A DNA stretch of 55,134 bases from Bacteroidales bacterium (GCA_017446775.1 JAFSQE010000006.1:1-55134), one strand, 5' to 3'; positions 33,497-42,764 are shown, counted from the stretch's first letter. Notes: generated by a model from the sequence alone, not told the origin. Numbers and translations: made by a program.

Positions 33497-33535
33497 ATAA
33501 TTACCCAACCCCCTTCCCGGGAAGGGGGCTTGAGG
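33497..33535. repeat. REP-like palindromic element, copy 2
   Basis: Inverted copy of the element at 29267-29311: TAATTACCCAA, then the palindrome CCCCCTTCCCGGGAAGGGGG, then CTTGAGG. Both copies lie next to a tRNA gene and its terminator. Confidence 0.7.
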
Positions 33536-33571
33536 TGTCGCCCAGTTCGTTTCGGGGCTCGGGCCTCAGCC

Positions 33572-33736
33572 TATAATACTGGGGCGCTGCCCCAAACCCT
33601 CGTTCGCTGCAAAGCTCCACCGGAGCTTTTCTATTCCACTCACGAGCTCCAGGCTTGCTATCGCTCCTTCTTCCCTGCCCGCCTTCCGCTAGCGCCTGAT
33701 GGCGCACACTATACTGGGGCGCAGCCCCAAACCCCG
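33572..33736 (+). repeat. Pair of GGGGCGC(T/A)GCCCC intergenic palindromes
   Basis: Two copies of ATACTGGGGCGC(T/A)GCCCCAAACCC occur at about 33576-33599 and 33711-33735. The core GGGGC-GC-GCCCC is palindromic. A terminator-like hairpin AAAGCTCC-ACC-GGAGCTTTT (33611-33630) lies between. This 484-bp gene-free stretch (33442-33925) holds these repeats, the copy-2 REP element, the operator-like repeats at 33773 and the promoter at 33896; I see no convincing ORF. Confidence 0.65.
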
Positions 33737-33772
33737 CCGCCATATTACCTCTTTTTTCGCCACAATGATGCC

Positions 33773-33829
33773 TGTGACAAACTGCGATTTGGGGCATTTT
33801 CGTCACAAATAGCGCCATTTTGTCACAAA
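33773..33829 (+). promoter_or_regulatory. Three operator-like GT(G/C)ACAAA repeats
   Basis: TGTGACAAA (33773), CGTCACAAA (33801) and TGTCACAAA (33821) line up upstream of the promoter at 33896. The last is the centre of a perfect palindrome TTTTGT-C-ACAAAA. The spacings are 28 and 20 bp. They look like binding sites for a regulator of the acyltransferase operon, but no regulator is identifiable. Confidence 0.4.
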
Positions 33830-33895
33830 ACGGGGCCTTTAATAACAAATTCCGTCCCTACGCGGCAAAGTTTTTACCATGATACACACGCGGGA

Positions 33896-33903
33896 TATTT
33901 TTG
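33896..33903 (+). promoter_or_regulatory. Promoter of the acyltransferase/acyl-CoA synthetase operon
   Basis: TATTTTTG -7 box, 22 bp before ATG 33926. Confidence 0.6.
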
Positions 33904-33925
33904 CGTCGTTAAAAAAAACGAAGCA

Positions 33926-35278
33926 ATGATAGCACCGCAATGGACGCGGCTCGATAACGCCGCAATAATATACCCCTCCTGTCGTACCCGCCGCTACGCG
34001 ACACAGTTCCGCGTAAGCGTAGACCTGGACCATGAGGTTTGCGAGCAGACCCTCGACAGAGCTCTCAAAAATATAATCTCCCGTTTCCCGAGCTTTACAT
34101 ATACTCTTGGTAAAGGGTTCTTCTGGTGGTACCTGCACCGCCTGGACAATATGCCGGTTGCCGGCCGTGACAACACTATGAACATATTTTCACTCAAGGA
34201 CAATGGCGGATATATGTTCAAGGCCGGCTGCCGCGGGCACCAGATCACACTTGACGTATTCCACGCCCTTACCGACGGCACCGGCTCGATGACTTTTCTG
34301 CTGAGTCTCACCGCAGAGTATCTCCGCCTGCAGAAAGGTATCAGACCCGAATACGGCAAATGGATTCTGAACCCCGCACAGGAGGCCACCCCGGCAGAGA
34401 TGGAAGACAGCTTTGACTACTTCTCCGGCGGCAAGGGGCATCTGGACAACGAAAAAGCCGCATGGCACATCCCAGGCCGCAAAGAGAACTACGACGTGCT
34501 TCACAATACCCGCATCTCGATGTCGCTGGAACAGCTCAAGGGTAAAGCCCGCGAATATGGCTGCACCATCACCGAGCTGCTCTCCGCACTGATGGTGGCC
34601 GCCCTGCAGAAGACCCGCCGCCAGACGGGTTCCCGCCATGCAAACACCAACATCAAGGTAGAGGTACCGGTGAACCTGCGCCCGATATTCAACCGCAGCA
34701 CGCTGCGCAACTTCTCTTCTTACGTACATCTTGGGGTAGATGTAAAGCATGGCGACTACCCTCTGGACGAGATAATCAGCATCGTCCGCAGCCAGAAGAA
34801 AGAACTTGTGAGCAAGGAGAACCTTACCACCAAGGTCAACGCAAACGTGGCGCTGGAAGACAACCTGGCAATACGCTGCCTGCCCCGCTTTATCAAGCGC
34901 CCGTGCATCAATCTGGTAAACCGGATAAAGGGCGACCGCTACTGCTCTTACACCCTCTCCAACATCGGCAACATAGAGTTGCCGGAGAGCGTTGCGGCAC
35001 ACGTACGCGACATAGACTTTGTGCTGGGGCGTGCCCTTGGCAAATCGGGTGCCGGTGCCTGCGTAAGCTTTGGCGGACGGGTCAACCTCAACATGAGCCG
35101 CCGCATCGCCGAAAGTCTCTTTGAGCGCAACTTCCTTAAGGAACTGGACGCGGCCGGCATCGACGTCAACGTACTGTTCGACACCGTGGCAGAGCGCAAT
35201 GCGCTCAAATGGCCTGCGGTACGTCAACCTATGCGCCTGGCCCGTATAGGCTGGGTCGGAACACCATTAGTAATTTAA
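33926..35278 (+). CDS. Condensation-like acyltransferase (alcohol acetyltransferase/WES-like)
   Basis: A 450-residue protein of the CoA-dependent acyltransferase superfamily. The HALTDGTG sequence (HxxxDG motif) near residue 113 is the expected catalytic site, with a C-terminal half containing YTLSNIGNIELPESV and GKSGAGACVSFGGRVNLNMSRR, as in the DFGWG-type region of relatives. I chose ATG 33926 (MIAPQWTRLD) since it follows the promoter; the frame is open further upstream but that part reads through intergenic repeats. It is 12 bp upstream of an acyl-CoA synthetase gene, suggesting that the second enzyme activates the acid this one transfers. Substrates are unknown. Confidence 0.75.
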   Translation: MIAPQWTRLDNAAIIYPSCRTRRYATQFRVSVDLDHEVCEQTLDRALKNIISRFPSFTYTLGKGFFWWYLHRLDNMPVAGRDNTMNIFSLKDNGGYMFKAGCRGHQITLDVFHALTDGTGSMTFLLSLTAEYLRLQKGIRPEYGKWILNPAQEATPAEMEDSFDYFSGGKGHLDNEKAAWHIPGRKENYDVLHNTRISMSLEQLKGKAREYGCTITELLSALMVAALQKTRRQTGSRHANTNIKVEVPVNLRPIFNRSTLRNFSSYVHLGVDVKHGDYPLDEIISIVRSQKKELVSKENLTTKVNANVALEDNLAIRCLPRFIKRPCINLVNRIKGDRYCSYTLSNIGNIELPESVAAHVRDIDFVLGRALGKSGAGACVSFGGRVNLNMSRRIAESLFERNFLKELDAAGIDVNVLFDTVAERNALKWPAVRQPMRLARIGWVGTPLVI

Positions 35279-35290
35279 AATGCAACGGAT

Positions 35291-36937
35291 ATGATTAACT
35301 ACATCAACCAACTTACACAGACTACACGCAATTATTGGAACGATAAGGCGCTGTGCGACTGGCATGGCGAGGAATTCACATTCGGCGAAGTTGCTGCCAA
35401 CATAGCACGCCTGCACCTGCTGCTGGAGAAGACCGGCATCGGCAAAGGCGAGAAGATTACGATATACGCCCCCAACTCTGCCCGCTGGGCTACCACTTTT
35501 CTGGCAATCAACACCTCAGGAGCAGTTGTGGTGCCGCTGCTGGCAGATTTTACCGCAGAGGCGGTATGCAACCTTGTAGACCACTCCGGCAGCGTGGTGA
35601 TATTCACCGACAAGGATTCCTGGAAAAGACTGAATATTGAAAAGATGCCGAAGCTGCGCTATGTGATTAACATAACTGACTGGACATTGCTCTGGAGCGC
35701 AGACGGCGAAAAAGTTGCCGGTATTATAGATAACCTTGAGGCCGATTTTGCAGCCAGGTATCCGGATGGATTCACCAAAGAAGATGTAATATACAAGATA
35801 GAGGACATGAAGGAGCTGGCGGTTATCAATTACACCTCCGGCACCACCAGCGCCCCCAAGGGGGTGATGCTCCGCTACGAGTGCTTCTCCGCATCCATCG
35901 ATTTCGCTATCCGCCACATCTACGCCTGCAATAAAGACAGCATCGTATCGATGCTGCCCATGGGACACATCTACGGCATGGTGTTCGAGTTCCTGTATCC
36001 GCTCTGCTTTGGCGTCACCGTATATTATCTTGGCAAGACTCCGGCAGCTTCCACTCTGCTCAAGGCGGTCGCAGAGGTCAAGCCTTACCTTATCATCACC
36101 GTGCCGCTGGTTATGGAGAAGGTCTACAAATCTTCTATCCAACCTGTTCTGGGCAAATGGTATATGAAGATTCTCACCGCCATTCCCGGCATCAACAAGG
36201 TCATCTACAAGACAATAACAAAGAAGCTTATCGCAGCCTTTGGCGGCAAGGTCCAGCAGTTTATCATGGGCGGCGCAGCGCTTAACCCCGATGTCGAGCG
36301 CGCATTCCGCAAGATGGGTCTCCCCTACACCGTGGGCTACGGCATGACAGAAGCCGCACCCCTGCTGGCATATGCACAGCCTCAGGAATTCGTACCGGGC
36401 AGCTGCGGAATGAAGGTCGACAGCGCCCAGGTCCGCATCGACTCGGAAGATCCGGAGCACATCCCCGGCGAAATCCAGGCCAAAGGGACGAACATCTGCA
36501 GCGGGTATTTCAACAACCCCGAGGCGTCCGAGAACGCTTTCACCGAAGATGGTTTCCTGCGCACCGGCGACCTGGGCGTGATGGATGCCAAGGGCAACAT
36601 CTTTATCAAAGGACGCAGCAAGACCATGATTCTCTCTGCAAACGGACAGAACATCTACCCTGAAGAGATAGAGGCATCCATCAACTCCATGGAATTCGTA
36701 TCGGAATCGCTGGTTGTGGACCGCGCTTCCAAGCTGACGGCAATCGTGCGCTTTGACCAGGAGCAGATAAAGGCCAAGGGTCTTTCGGCATTGGATGTAC
36801 ACGACTTACCGGAGAAAATCAGGGTCATGATTAACCGCATAATGCCTTCGTACAGCCAGATAAGCAAGGTAGAAGAGAAGCGCGACACCTTTGACAAAAC
36901 GCCCAAGGGGAGCATAAAACGTTTCTTATATTGCTAA
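35291..36937 (+). CDS. AMP-binding acyl-CoA synthetase (long-chain type)
   Basis: A 548-residue ANL-family ligase. The P-loop YTSGTTSAPKGVM lies near residue 179, followed by MLPMGHIYGMVFEFL, GGAALNPDVERAFRKMGLPYTVGYGMTEAAPLL and the hinge region DGFLRTGDLGVMDAKGNIFIKGRSK. The C-terminal lysine is in DKTPKGSIKRF. By family it forms acyl-CoA from a fatty or carboxylic acid through an acyl-AMP. It is paired with the condensation-like acyltransferase just upstream and ends before a strong terminator. Confidence 0.87.
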   Translation: MINYINQLTQTTRNYWNDKALCDWHGEEFTFGEVAANIARLHLLLEKTGIGKGEKITIYAPNSARWATTFLAINTSGAVVVPLLADFTAEAVCNLVDHSGSVVIFTDKDSWKRLNIEKMPKLRYVINITDWTLLWSADGEKVAGIIDNLEADFAARYPDGFTKEDVIYKIEDMKELAVINYTSGTTSAPKGVMLRYECFSASIDFAIRHIYACNKDSIVSMLPMGHIYGMVFEFLYPLCFGVTVYYLGKTPAASTLLKAVAEVKPYLIITVPLVMEKVYKSSIQPVLGKWYMKILTAIPGINKVIYKTITKKLIAAFGGKVQQFIMGGAALNPDVERAFRKMGLPYTVGYGMTEAAPLLAYAQPQEFVPGSCGMKVDSAQVRIDSEDPEHIPGEIQAKGTNICSGYFNNPEASENAFTEDGFLRTGDLGVMDAKGNIFIKGRSKTMILSANGQNIYPEEIEASINSMEFVSESLVVDRASKLTAIVRFDQEQIKAKGLSALDVHDLPEKIRVMINRIMPSYSQISKVEEKRDTFDKTPKGSIKRFLYC

Positions 36938-36964
36938 CTCGTTTTAGTTATTTGCGTTATTCTG

Positions 36965-37000
36965 CCACCCCCGGAATTGTCTTGCACCGGGGGTGGTTTT
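36965..37000 (+). terminator. Terminator after the acyl-CoA synthetase
   Basis: Perfect 10-bp stem CCACCCCCGG / CCGGGGGTGG with a 12-base loop and a TTTT tail. Confidence 0.9.
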
Positions 37001-37012
37001 CTTTTCTTTTGC

Positions 37013-37020
37013 TATATTTG
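37013..37020 (+). promoter_or_regulatory. Promoter of the PaaI-like gene
   Basis: TATATTTG -7 box, 20 bp before ATG 37041. Confidence 0.65.
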
Positions 37021-37040
37021 TTATTGAAAAACTACTGACA

Positions 37041-37502
37041 ATGCAGAAAATCAACAATCCGTGGGCGGGAATAGAGGGCTACAATTGCTTTGGCTGCAGC
37101 CCCGACAATCCGCTTGGCCTGAGGATGTCGTTTGCCGAGGACGGTGATTACATCGTGAGCTCATGGCAGCCGGGCGGTGATTTCCAGGGCTGGGTCAACA
37201 CCCTGCACGGCGGCATCCAGGCCACCCTGATAGATGAAACGGCCGGCTGGGTAGTGTTCCGCAAGCTGCACACCAGCGGCTATACCAGCAAGATGGACAT
37301 CCGCTATCTCAAGCCTGTAAGCACCGCCGACGGGCCGGTGACCATAAAGGCCCGCCTGATAAACCAGAAACTGAGCATGGCCTTTATAGAGGTCAGGCTC
37401 TACGACAGTCACGATGAACTGTGCGCCGATGCCACCTGTGTCTACAGGGTCTATCCAAGAGATGTGGCAGAACGCGACTTCCATTTCCGGGACAGTAAAT
37501 AG
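37041..37502 (+). CDS. PaaI-family hotdog thioesterase
   Basis: A 153-residue acyl-CoA thioesterase of the hotdog fold. The family-type GWVNTLHGGIQATLIDETAGWVVF segment carries the active-site region, followed by TSKMDIRYLKPVS and a C-terminal strand. The N-terminal YNCFGCSPDNPLGL, with its two cysteines, is typical of a thioesterase subgroup. ATG 37041 is used because the upstream frame lies in the promoter. It could release acyl groups made by the neighbouring synthetase, but it has its own promoter and a terminator separates them. Confidence 0.85.
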   Translation: MQKINNPWAGIEGYNCFGCSPDNPLGLRMSFAEDGDYIVSSWQPGGDFQGWVNTLHGGIQATLIDETAGWVVFRKLHTSGYTSKMDIRYLKPVSTADGPVTIKARLINQKLSMAFIEVRLYDSHDELCADATCVYRVYPRDVAERDFHFRDSK

Positions 37503-37512
37503 CAGTTTTTAT

Positions 37513-37520
37513 TATTTTTG
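37513..37520 (+). promoter_or_regulatory. deoD promoter
   Basis: TATTTTTG -7 box, 18 bp before ATG 37539. Confidence 0.6.
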
Positions 37521-37538
37521 TAAAAAAGATTTCAGAAT

Positions 37539-38252
37539 ATGACACCTACTCCGCACAACGAAGCCGCCAAAGGCCAGATTGCAAAAACCGTGATAATGCC
37601 GGGCGACCCCCTGCGCAGCAAGATGATTGCCGAGACATTTCTTGAGAACCCAGTGCTGGTTAACAACGTCCGCGGCATACAAGGCTATACCGGCACATAC
37701 AAGGGCCAGCTATTCACAGTTATGGCCAGCGGCATGGGCCAGCCGTCGATAGGTCTTTACACATACGAACTATATAACTTCTACGATGTGGAGAGCATAA
37801 TCCGGGTGGGGAGTATAGGCGGCATAAGCGATCGTACCCCGCTGCGGAGCATCATTATAGGGCGCCGTTCTTATTCCGAAACCAACTACCTGATGTTCTA
37901 CCGCAACAACGGCAACAAATGCGGATTTGTGAATGCCGACGAAACCCTCTGCGCAAAGGCTGCCGCGACTGCCGAGCGGCTGGGGCTGGTGTATAACATC
38001 GGCGATATAATGAGCAGCGACACCTATTATACGGAGAACGACGATATTGCCGACTGCATTGCCAACAACCTGCTGGGTGTGGAGATGGAGAGCGTGGCGC
38101 TCTACCTGAATGCACAGCGCGCAGGGAAGAAGGCGCTTACCATCTGCACCGTATCAAATAACATCCCCACCGGGGTGGAACTCCCCAGTGAGGATCGTCA
38201 GAACGGCTTCAAGGATATGGCCCGCCTCGCCCTGGAGATGAGCCTGGAATAA
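37539..38252 (+). CDS. deoD: Purine-nucleoside phosphorylase DeoD
   Basis: Splits purine nucleosides to base and (deoxy)ribose 1-phosphate. The 237 residues align with hexameric DeoD: VIMPGDPLRSKMIAETFL, NNVRGIQGYTGTYKG, ASGMGQPSIGLYTYEL, RVGSIGGI and GVEMESVALYLNAQ. Length matches the family. It ends 3 bp from the convergent upp stop, making a nucleoside/base-salvage pair. Confidence 0.93.
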   Translation: MTPTPHNEAAKGQIAKTVIMPGDPLRSKMIAETFLENPVLVNNVRGIQGYTGTYKGQLFTVMASGMGQPSIGLYTYELYNFYDVESIIRVGSIGGISDRTPLRSIIIGRRSYSETNYLMFYRNNGNKCGFVNADETLCAKAAATAERLGLVYNIGDIMSSDTYYTENDDIADCIANNLLGVEMESVALYLNAQRAGKKALTICTVSNNIPTGVELPSEDRQNGFKDMARLALEMSLE

Positions 38253-38255
38253 CCT

Positions 38256-38888
38256 CTACTTAGTGCCGAATATGCGGTCTCCCGCGTCTCCAAGACCCGG
38301 GACGATATATCCGTTTTCGTTCAGGTGGGAATCCATCCCTGCGCAGAAGATATCCACGTCGGGGTGGGCTTTCTTAAGCGCCTCCAAGCCTTCGGGGGCG
38401 CAGATAATGCACAAGAACTTGATGGAGCGGGGTTTGCGTTTCTTGATAAGGTCTATCGCCGCTATTGCGCTGCCACCGGTGGCCAGCATCGGATCCAGTA
38501 CAAATACATCGCGGTTACCGATATCGTGCGGAAGTTTGCAATAGTACTCTACCGGTTCCAGCGTCTGTTCGTTACGATAAAGACCGATATGGCCTATCTT
38601 GGCTGCAGGTACCATGGTGAGCGCCCCCTCTACCATACCCAGGCCGGCGCGCAGCACCGGCACAAATGCCAGTCGCTTGCCGGAGATACATTTGCAGTGC
38701 GCAGTTGCGATGGGGGTTTCGACATCGATATCCTCCAGCGGCAGGTTGCGGGTTGCTTCGTACATCATCAGCATGGCGATTTCGCTCACCAATTCACGGA
38801 AGCCTTTGGTACCGGTCTGTTTGTCACGAAGGATAGAAAGTTTGTGTTGAATAAGCGGGTGGTCAAAGATGATTACTCTTCTGTCCAT
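38256..38888 (-). CDS. upp: Uracil phosphoribosyltransferase Upp
   Basis: Converts uracil and PRPP to UMP. The 210-residue protein shows the [14 protein letters not shown] region, the PRPP-binding [19 protein letters not shown] and the C-terminal [18 protein letters not shown] that binds uracil. A TACTTTCG-like -7 box at 38917-38910 precedes it. Confidence 0.95.
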   Translation of the reverse strand: MDRRVIIFDHPLIQHKLSILRDKQTGTKGFRELVSEIAMLMMYEATRNLPLEDIDVETPIATAHCKCISGKRLAFVPVLRAGLGMVEGALTMVPAAKIGHIGLYRNEQTLEPVEYYCKLPHDIGNRDVFVLDPMLATGGSAIAAIDLIKKRKPRSIKFLCIICAPEGLEALKKAHPDVDIFCAGMDSHLNENGYIVPGLGDAGDRIFGTK

Positions 38889-38942
38889 TGTATTTTTTGA
38901 TTGATTAGACGAAAGTAATCATTTTTTTACGATTTTAAAATA

Positions 38943-41900
38943 TTATTTGTCGTTAACGTTGCGCCGCAGTTCACCCGGGGTCATCCCAAACCGTTTCTGG
39001 AACTCGCGATAGAAGTAGGTCTTTGTGACAAATCCGCAGGCGTACATTATCTCCTGGACAGACATATCGCTGGTTCTTAACAGGTGCTCGGCATGGTTGA
39101 GACGGATGTAGCGGATATACTCCGTAGGGGTCATATCCACCAGCGCCTTGAGCTTTCTGTAGAGCTGTATCTTGCTCTGCGATACCGCGTCGGCAATCAT
39201 CTCCACAGACAGGTTTTCGTTACCCATGTCCTTTACAATAACCTCTGTTATTGAGGTCAGCAGGCTACGGTCGCTCTTTTTCATCTCCTTCCCCGCGAAC
39301 TGTTCTACCGCCGATTTGGCAGACCTGCTATACTCTATTATCTCGGTGTCGCGATTCAGCAACCTGTCTATGCGGGCTATAAGGTGACGCGGGTGGAACG
39401 GCTTGGCCACGTATGCATCTACACCGCTTTCAAGCGCCTCTATCTGGGTTTCAACGCCATCCTTGCCGGTCAGAAGGATAAACGGGATATGTCCCAGACG
39501 CTTATCCTGACGCATCTGCTGCCGCAACTTCACCCCATCCATAACCGGCATCGTCAAATCGGACACAACAACCTTTGGTTCCCGGTTGGCCATCAATTTA
39601 AGGGCTTGTTCGCCGTTGGAAGCTTCCATCACCTTGAATCTGGGAGAGAGGACACTCTTCAAGAAAGAGCGTATCTGCTCGTCGTCGTCAACAACCAGGA
39701 TGCACTCCCTGCCCGCAGCCGCATCTGCATCGGATTCTCCATCCGCCGCTACTGCATCTGGCTCATCTGCCTGAGTCAGGGATGCAGAGCCGCTGAACAC
39801 GGGCGGCGAACCGTCCACATCCAGCAGCGGGATATCCACGTGGAATGTGGTGTACGTTATCCCGTCGCTGCGAATCTCGATATGGCCTTTGTGCAACTCC
39901 ACCAGACTCTTGCACAGTGCCAGACCGATCCCATTGCTGGTCTGTCCCCTGGCGATCGCCCGTTCAAAGCGGTCCAGCACATCGTACCGATTAAACAGGC
40001 TGGCCTGCTTCTCTTTTGGAATACCGATGCCATAGTTGGTAAAATCCATCTCCAGCGTGGTCTGCGAGGGGGCAAGGCGCACCGCCACCGATTGTCCGGA
40101 CGGGGTATATTTAACAGCGTTGGAGAGCAGGTTAAAGATAACCTTTTCCAGCGAATCGCCGTCGGCCGTCCACACAACCCCCTGCGGCGGCGCGTCCATC
40201 CTGAATGTGATGTTGTCCCGGCGCATCCTGTCCCGGAAATGATCGTATACATTCACCACCAGTGCAACCACGTCCACCCTCCCGATGCTGATCTGAAGAT
40301 GGCCGGTTTCTGCCTTGCGGAAGTTTATCAGCTGCTGTATCATGCTCCGCATCCTGTCTGAATTGGACTCGATAGCGTGCAGATACTGCATTTCCGCTCC
40401 CGACATACCGGCCGAGTGCTTGAGCTCCTGACACGGTCCGTAGATGAGTGAGAGCGAGTTGGAGAATTCGTGGGCTATGTTGGTAAAAAAGTCCAGTTTG
40501 GCCTCGTGGCTTGTGCGAACCTTTTTGCTGGCCTGCCACTGTAAAAGCAGAGCATAGATGATGCCGAACAAGAGCAGGATGAAGAGAGTCTTTGCCAGTG
40601 GGGTCTGCCACCATAGCTGCCGCATACGCAGCGGGAGCGACCACTCCCCTTCACATATTCCCCGGTTGGCATCTGTCCATATAACCCTTAGCTTATACCG
40701 CCCCGGAGCGAGGTTAGAGAACGCCACGGTGCGGGAATTACCTATCAGAATCCAGTCCTTGTCTATCCCCTCCAGCCGATAGGCAATCATGCACCGCTCT
40801 GCCGACAGATAATCTATCGGAGTAAAGGTAAAGCTCACCGATTTGACTTTCGGATCCAGATCCAGCCTGTCTGCAGAGAACTGCACCGCCTCGTTATCTA
40901 TTCTTAACTCTTTCATAATCAGTAACGGCTGATATCCGGAGGCGTGGATGGATATGGGGTCGAATCTGTTAAATCCTTTGATTCCGCCAAAATAGAACAT
41001 GTCGCCGGCAGCAAAGAATGCTCCGTCTGAAAACTCGTTGTCCTGCAGGCCGTCAGATCCGCGGTATGTGATTATATATCCTGTCTCTGGGTCCAGGCAG
41101 GCCAGACCGCTGTTGGTGCTGGCCCATATCCGGCCAGAAGCATCCTGCAGGATACCGTGCACAGTCTGGCTTGGCATCCCCTCCTGCAGCGAATAGCGCT
41201 TTATCTTGCCCGAGCCGTCCCAGAATATTATACCCATGCTGGTACCGGCCCAGATCTGACCCTTGGAATCGATGTGGACACACAGCACATCCTCGTTTTC
41301 GCACCCGAACAGCGGTTCAACACTCAGGGTGCGGGTATCCACGACAGAGATGCCGCCGCCCCTGGTTCCCACCAGCAGCTGGTTCTCTTTCCAGGGGACA
41401 ATGCTGTAAACGATATCGCTGCCCAGTACACTTTCCGTAACGGCGTCGGCACCCACCACGGTTATCGCACATTGTGTCCGGGCAAGCCGCAGCCGGAACA
41501 GGCCATTCCCGCTGGTACCGACCCATAGCGTCTCCTTCCCTTCTGGCAGTATTGCATACACAGATTGTATGGCAAGAGTATCCGGAATAGGCAACGAGCG
41601 AATCCGGTTGGGTTTCTTCTCCAGATAGCTGATGCCACGCCCGTCGCCGCCAATCCAAACCAGTCCGCCTTCTCCGGCAAGGGAGAACACCGCGTCGTGA
41701 CTCAGGCCGTCCCTTACGGTAAAGTGACCTTGCTGCTGGAGATTCTTATCGAACAGATACATTCCGGAGCCCTTGGTCCCCACCAGTATATCTTTTCCGC
41801 AACGGGCAAAGCACCTGACGGCGTTATCCGCAGAAAAGCCGGTTACGGCGCCAAAGTCGAACAGTTTGTCAGAGAGCATCCATACTCCCTGCATATCGGA

Positions 41901-42764
41901 ACCAACCCACAGGATCTGCTGCGTTCCGCAGTGCAAAGAGAGAACCGGCACGCGCTCCAGCATCGGGATTACGATGCCTGATGTCTGGTCCAGCCGGAAA
42001 ACACCTTCTGAAGATCCGATGTAATAATAGCTGCCATCGGTGTCGCAGGCTGTAATAGTACCATTGTCGAACTTAAAACTCACCGGGCTGTCCACATCGC
42101 GGAAGCCCTCATCGTCCTGAATCCAGACCCTGTCTTTTCTCTTGTCGTAAAAGACGAATCGTACGCCGGAAACCCGCAAGCGGGAATTGCAATACAACTC
42201 GCCCGAATCGGTGTGAGTCCAAAGATTGGAGGAGGCATCAAAAAAGGCCCGCACCACACCCCGGCCCTTCAGCGAAGCATGGATATTGAACGTACCGGCT
42301 TCATACTTGAAGATGCCGTGGCCGTTAACCAGCACGAAGGTCTCCCCGGCAGGATTGACTGCAATATGAAAGCTGTTTTCTGATATGGACGACCGTCGCA
42401 TTGTCTCCGAGAAAAACCGCTCGAAAGAATCCGTGCGCGGATCATACAGGTCCACCCCCCTGTCGGTGGCAACCCACAGGCAGGAATCGGGTCCAGCCAC
42501 GATATCCCTTATAACATTGTTGCCGATGGAGCTGGAATTCCCCGCCGACGGCAAATAAACCCTGAAGCTCTCACTGTCGTAAAGGTCCAACCCGTCCCAT
42601 GTGCCGAACCACATGCGCGTGGAATTGTCCTGGAAGATGACGTTCACAGAGCTGTTGGAGAGTCCGGCGGCATTGCCCAGATGCTTGATATCGTATTTTG
42701 TGTTGGCAGAAAATGCAAAAATAGTGTACAGTGTTGCCAACACGCTTATTATCAGTCTTTTCAT
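38943..42764 (-). CDS. Hybrid two-component system sensor/regulator (HTCS)
   Basis: One-protein sensor and regulator of 1273 residues. It has a signal peptide, an N-terminal sensor (about 25-640) of two-component propeller repeats (IGNNVIRDIVAGPDSCLWVATDRG style), a Y_Y_Y domain (about 650-710), a transmembrane helix (about 715-740) and a histidine kinase with His765 in IAHEFSNSLSLIYGP. The ATPase domain has N-, G1- and G2-box regions, the receiver has phospho-acceptor Asp1069 in VVSDLTMPVMDG, and an AraC-type helix-turn-helix ends the protein. The HTCS diverges from the GH130 operon and should activate it when its periplasmic sensor binds an oligosaccharide. Confidence 0.92.
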   Translation of the reverse strand: MKRLIISVLATLYTIFAFSANTKYDIKHLGNAAGLSNSSVNVIFQDNSTRMWFGTWDGLDLYDSESFRVYLPSAGNSSSIGNNVIRDIVAGPDSCLWVATDRGVDLYDPRTDSFERFFSETMRRSSISENSFHIAVNPAGETFVLVNGHGIFKYEAGTFNIHASLKGRGVVRAFFDASSNLWTHTDSGELYCNSRLRVSGVRFVFYDKRKDRVWIQDDEGFRDVDSPVSFKFDNGTITACDTDGSYYYIGSSEGVFRLDQTSGIVIPMLERVPVLSLHCGTQQILWVGSDMQGVWMLSDKLFDFGAVTGFSADNAVRCFARCGKDILVGTKGSGMYLFDKNLQQQGHFTVRDGLSHDAVFSLAGEGGLVWIGGDGRGISYLEKKPNRIRSLPIPDTLAIQSVYAILPEGKETLWVGTSGNGLFRLRLARTQCAITVVGADAVTESVLGSDIVYSIVPWKENQLLVGTRGGGISVVDTRTLSVEPLFGCENEDVLCVHIDSKGQIWAGTSMGIIFWDGSGKIKRYSLQEGMPSQTVHGILQDASGRIWASTNSGLACLDPETGYIITYRGSDGLQDNEFSDGAFFAAGDMFYFGGIKGFNRFDPISIHASGYQPLLIMKELRIDNEAVQFSADRLDLDPKVKSVSFTFTPIDYLSAERCMIAYRLEGIDKDWILIGNSRTVAFSNLAPGRYKLRVIWTDANRGICEGEWSLPLRMRQLWWQTPLAKTLFILLLFGIIYALLLQWQASKKVRTSHEAKLDFFTNIAHEFSNSLSLIYGPCQELKHSAGMSGAEMQYLHAIESNSDRMRSMIQQLINFRKAETGHLQISIGRVDVVALVVNVYDHFRDRMRRDNITFRMDAPPQGVVWTADGDSLEKVIFNLLSNAVKYTPSGQSVAVRLAPSQTTLEMDFTNYGIGIPKEKQASLFNRYDVLDRFERAIARGQTSNGIGLALCKSLVELHKGHIEIRSDGITYTTFHVDIPLLDVDGSPPVFSGSASLTQADEPDAVAADGESDADAAAGRECILVVDDDEQIRSFLKSVLSPRFKVMEASNGEQALKLMANREPKVVVSDLTMPVMDGVKLRQQMRQDKRLGHIPFILLTGKDGVETQIEALESGVDAYVAKPFHPRHLIARIDRLLNRDTEIIEYSRSAKSAVEQFAGKEMKKSDRSLLTSITEVIVKDMGNENLSVEMIADAVSQSKIQLYRKLKALVDMTPTEYIRYIRLNHAEHLLRTSDMSVQEIMYACGFVTKTYFYREFQKRFGMTPGELRRNVNDK

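Noticed and set aside
33485-33925. N-terminal extension of the acyltransferase through 33485
   Set aside because: The translated stretch reads through the REP-like element, two palindrome repeats and a promoter; the conserved protein begins at ATG 33926.
33442-33925. Integrative element next to tRNA-Leu
   Set aside because: No integrase, no duplicated tRNA 3' end and no phage or plasmid gene; only small palindromic repeats are visible.
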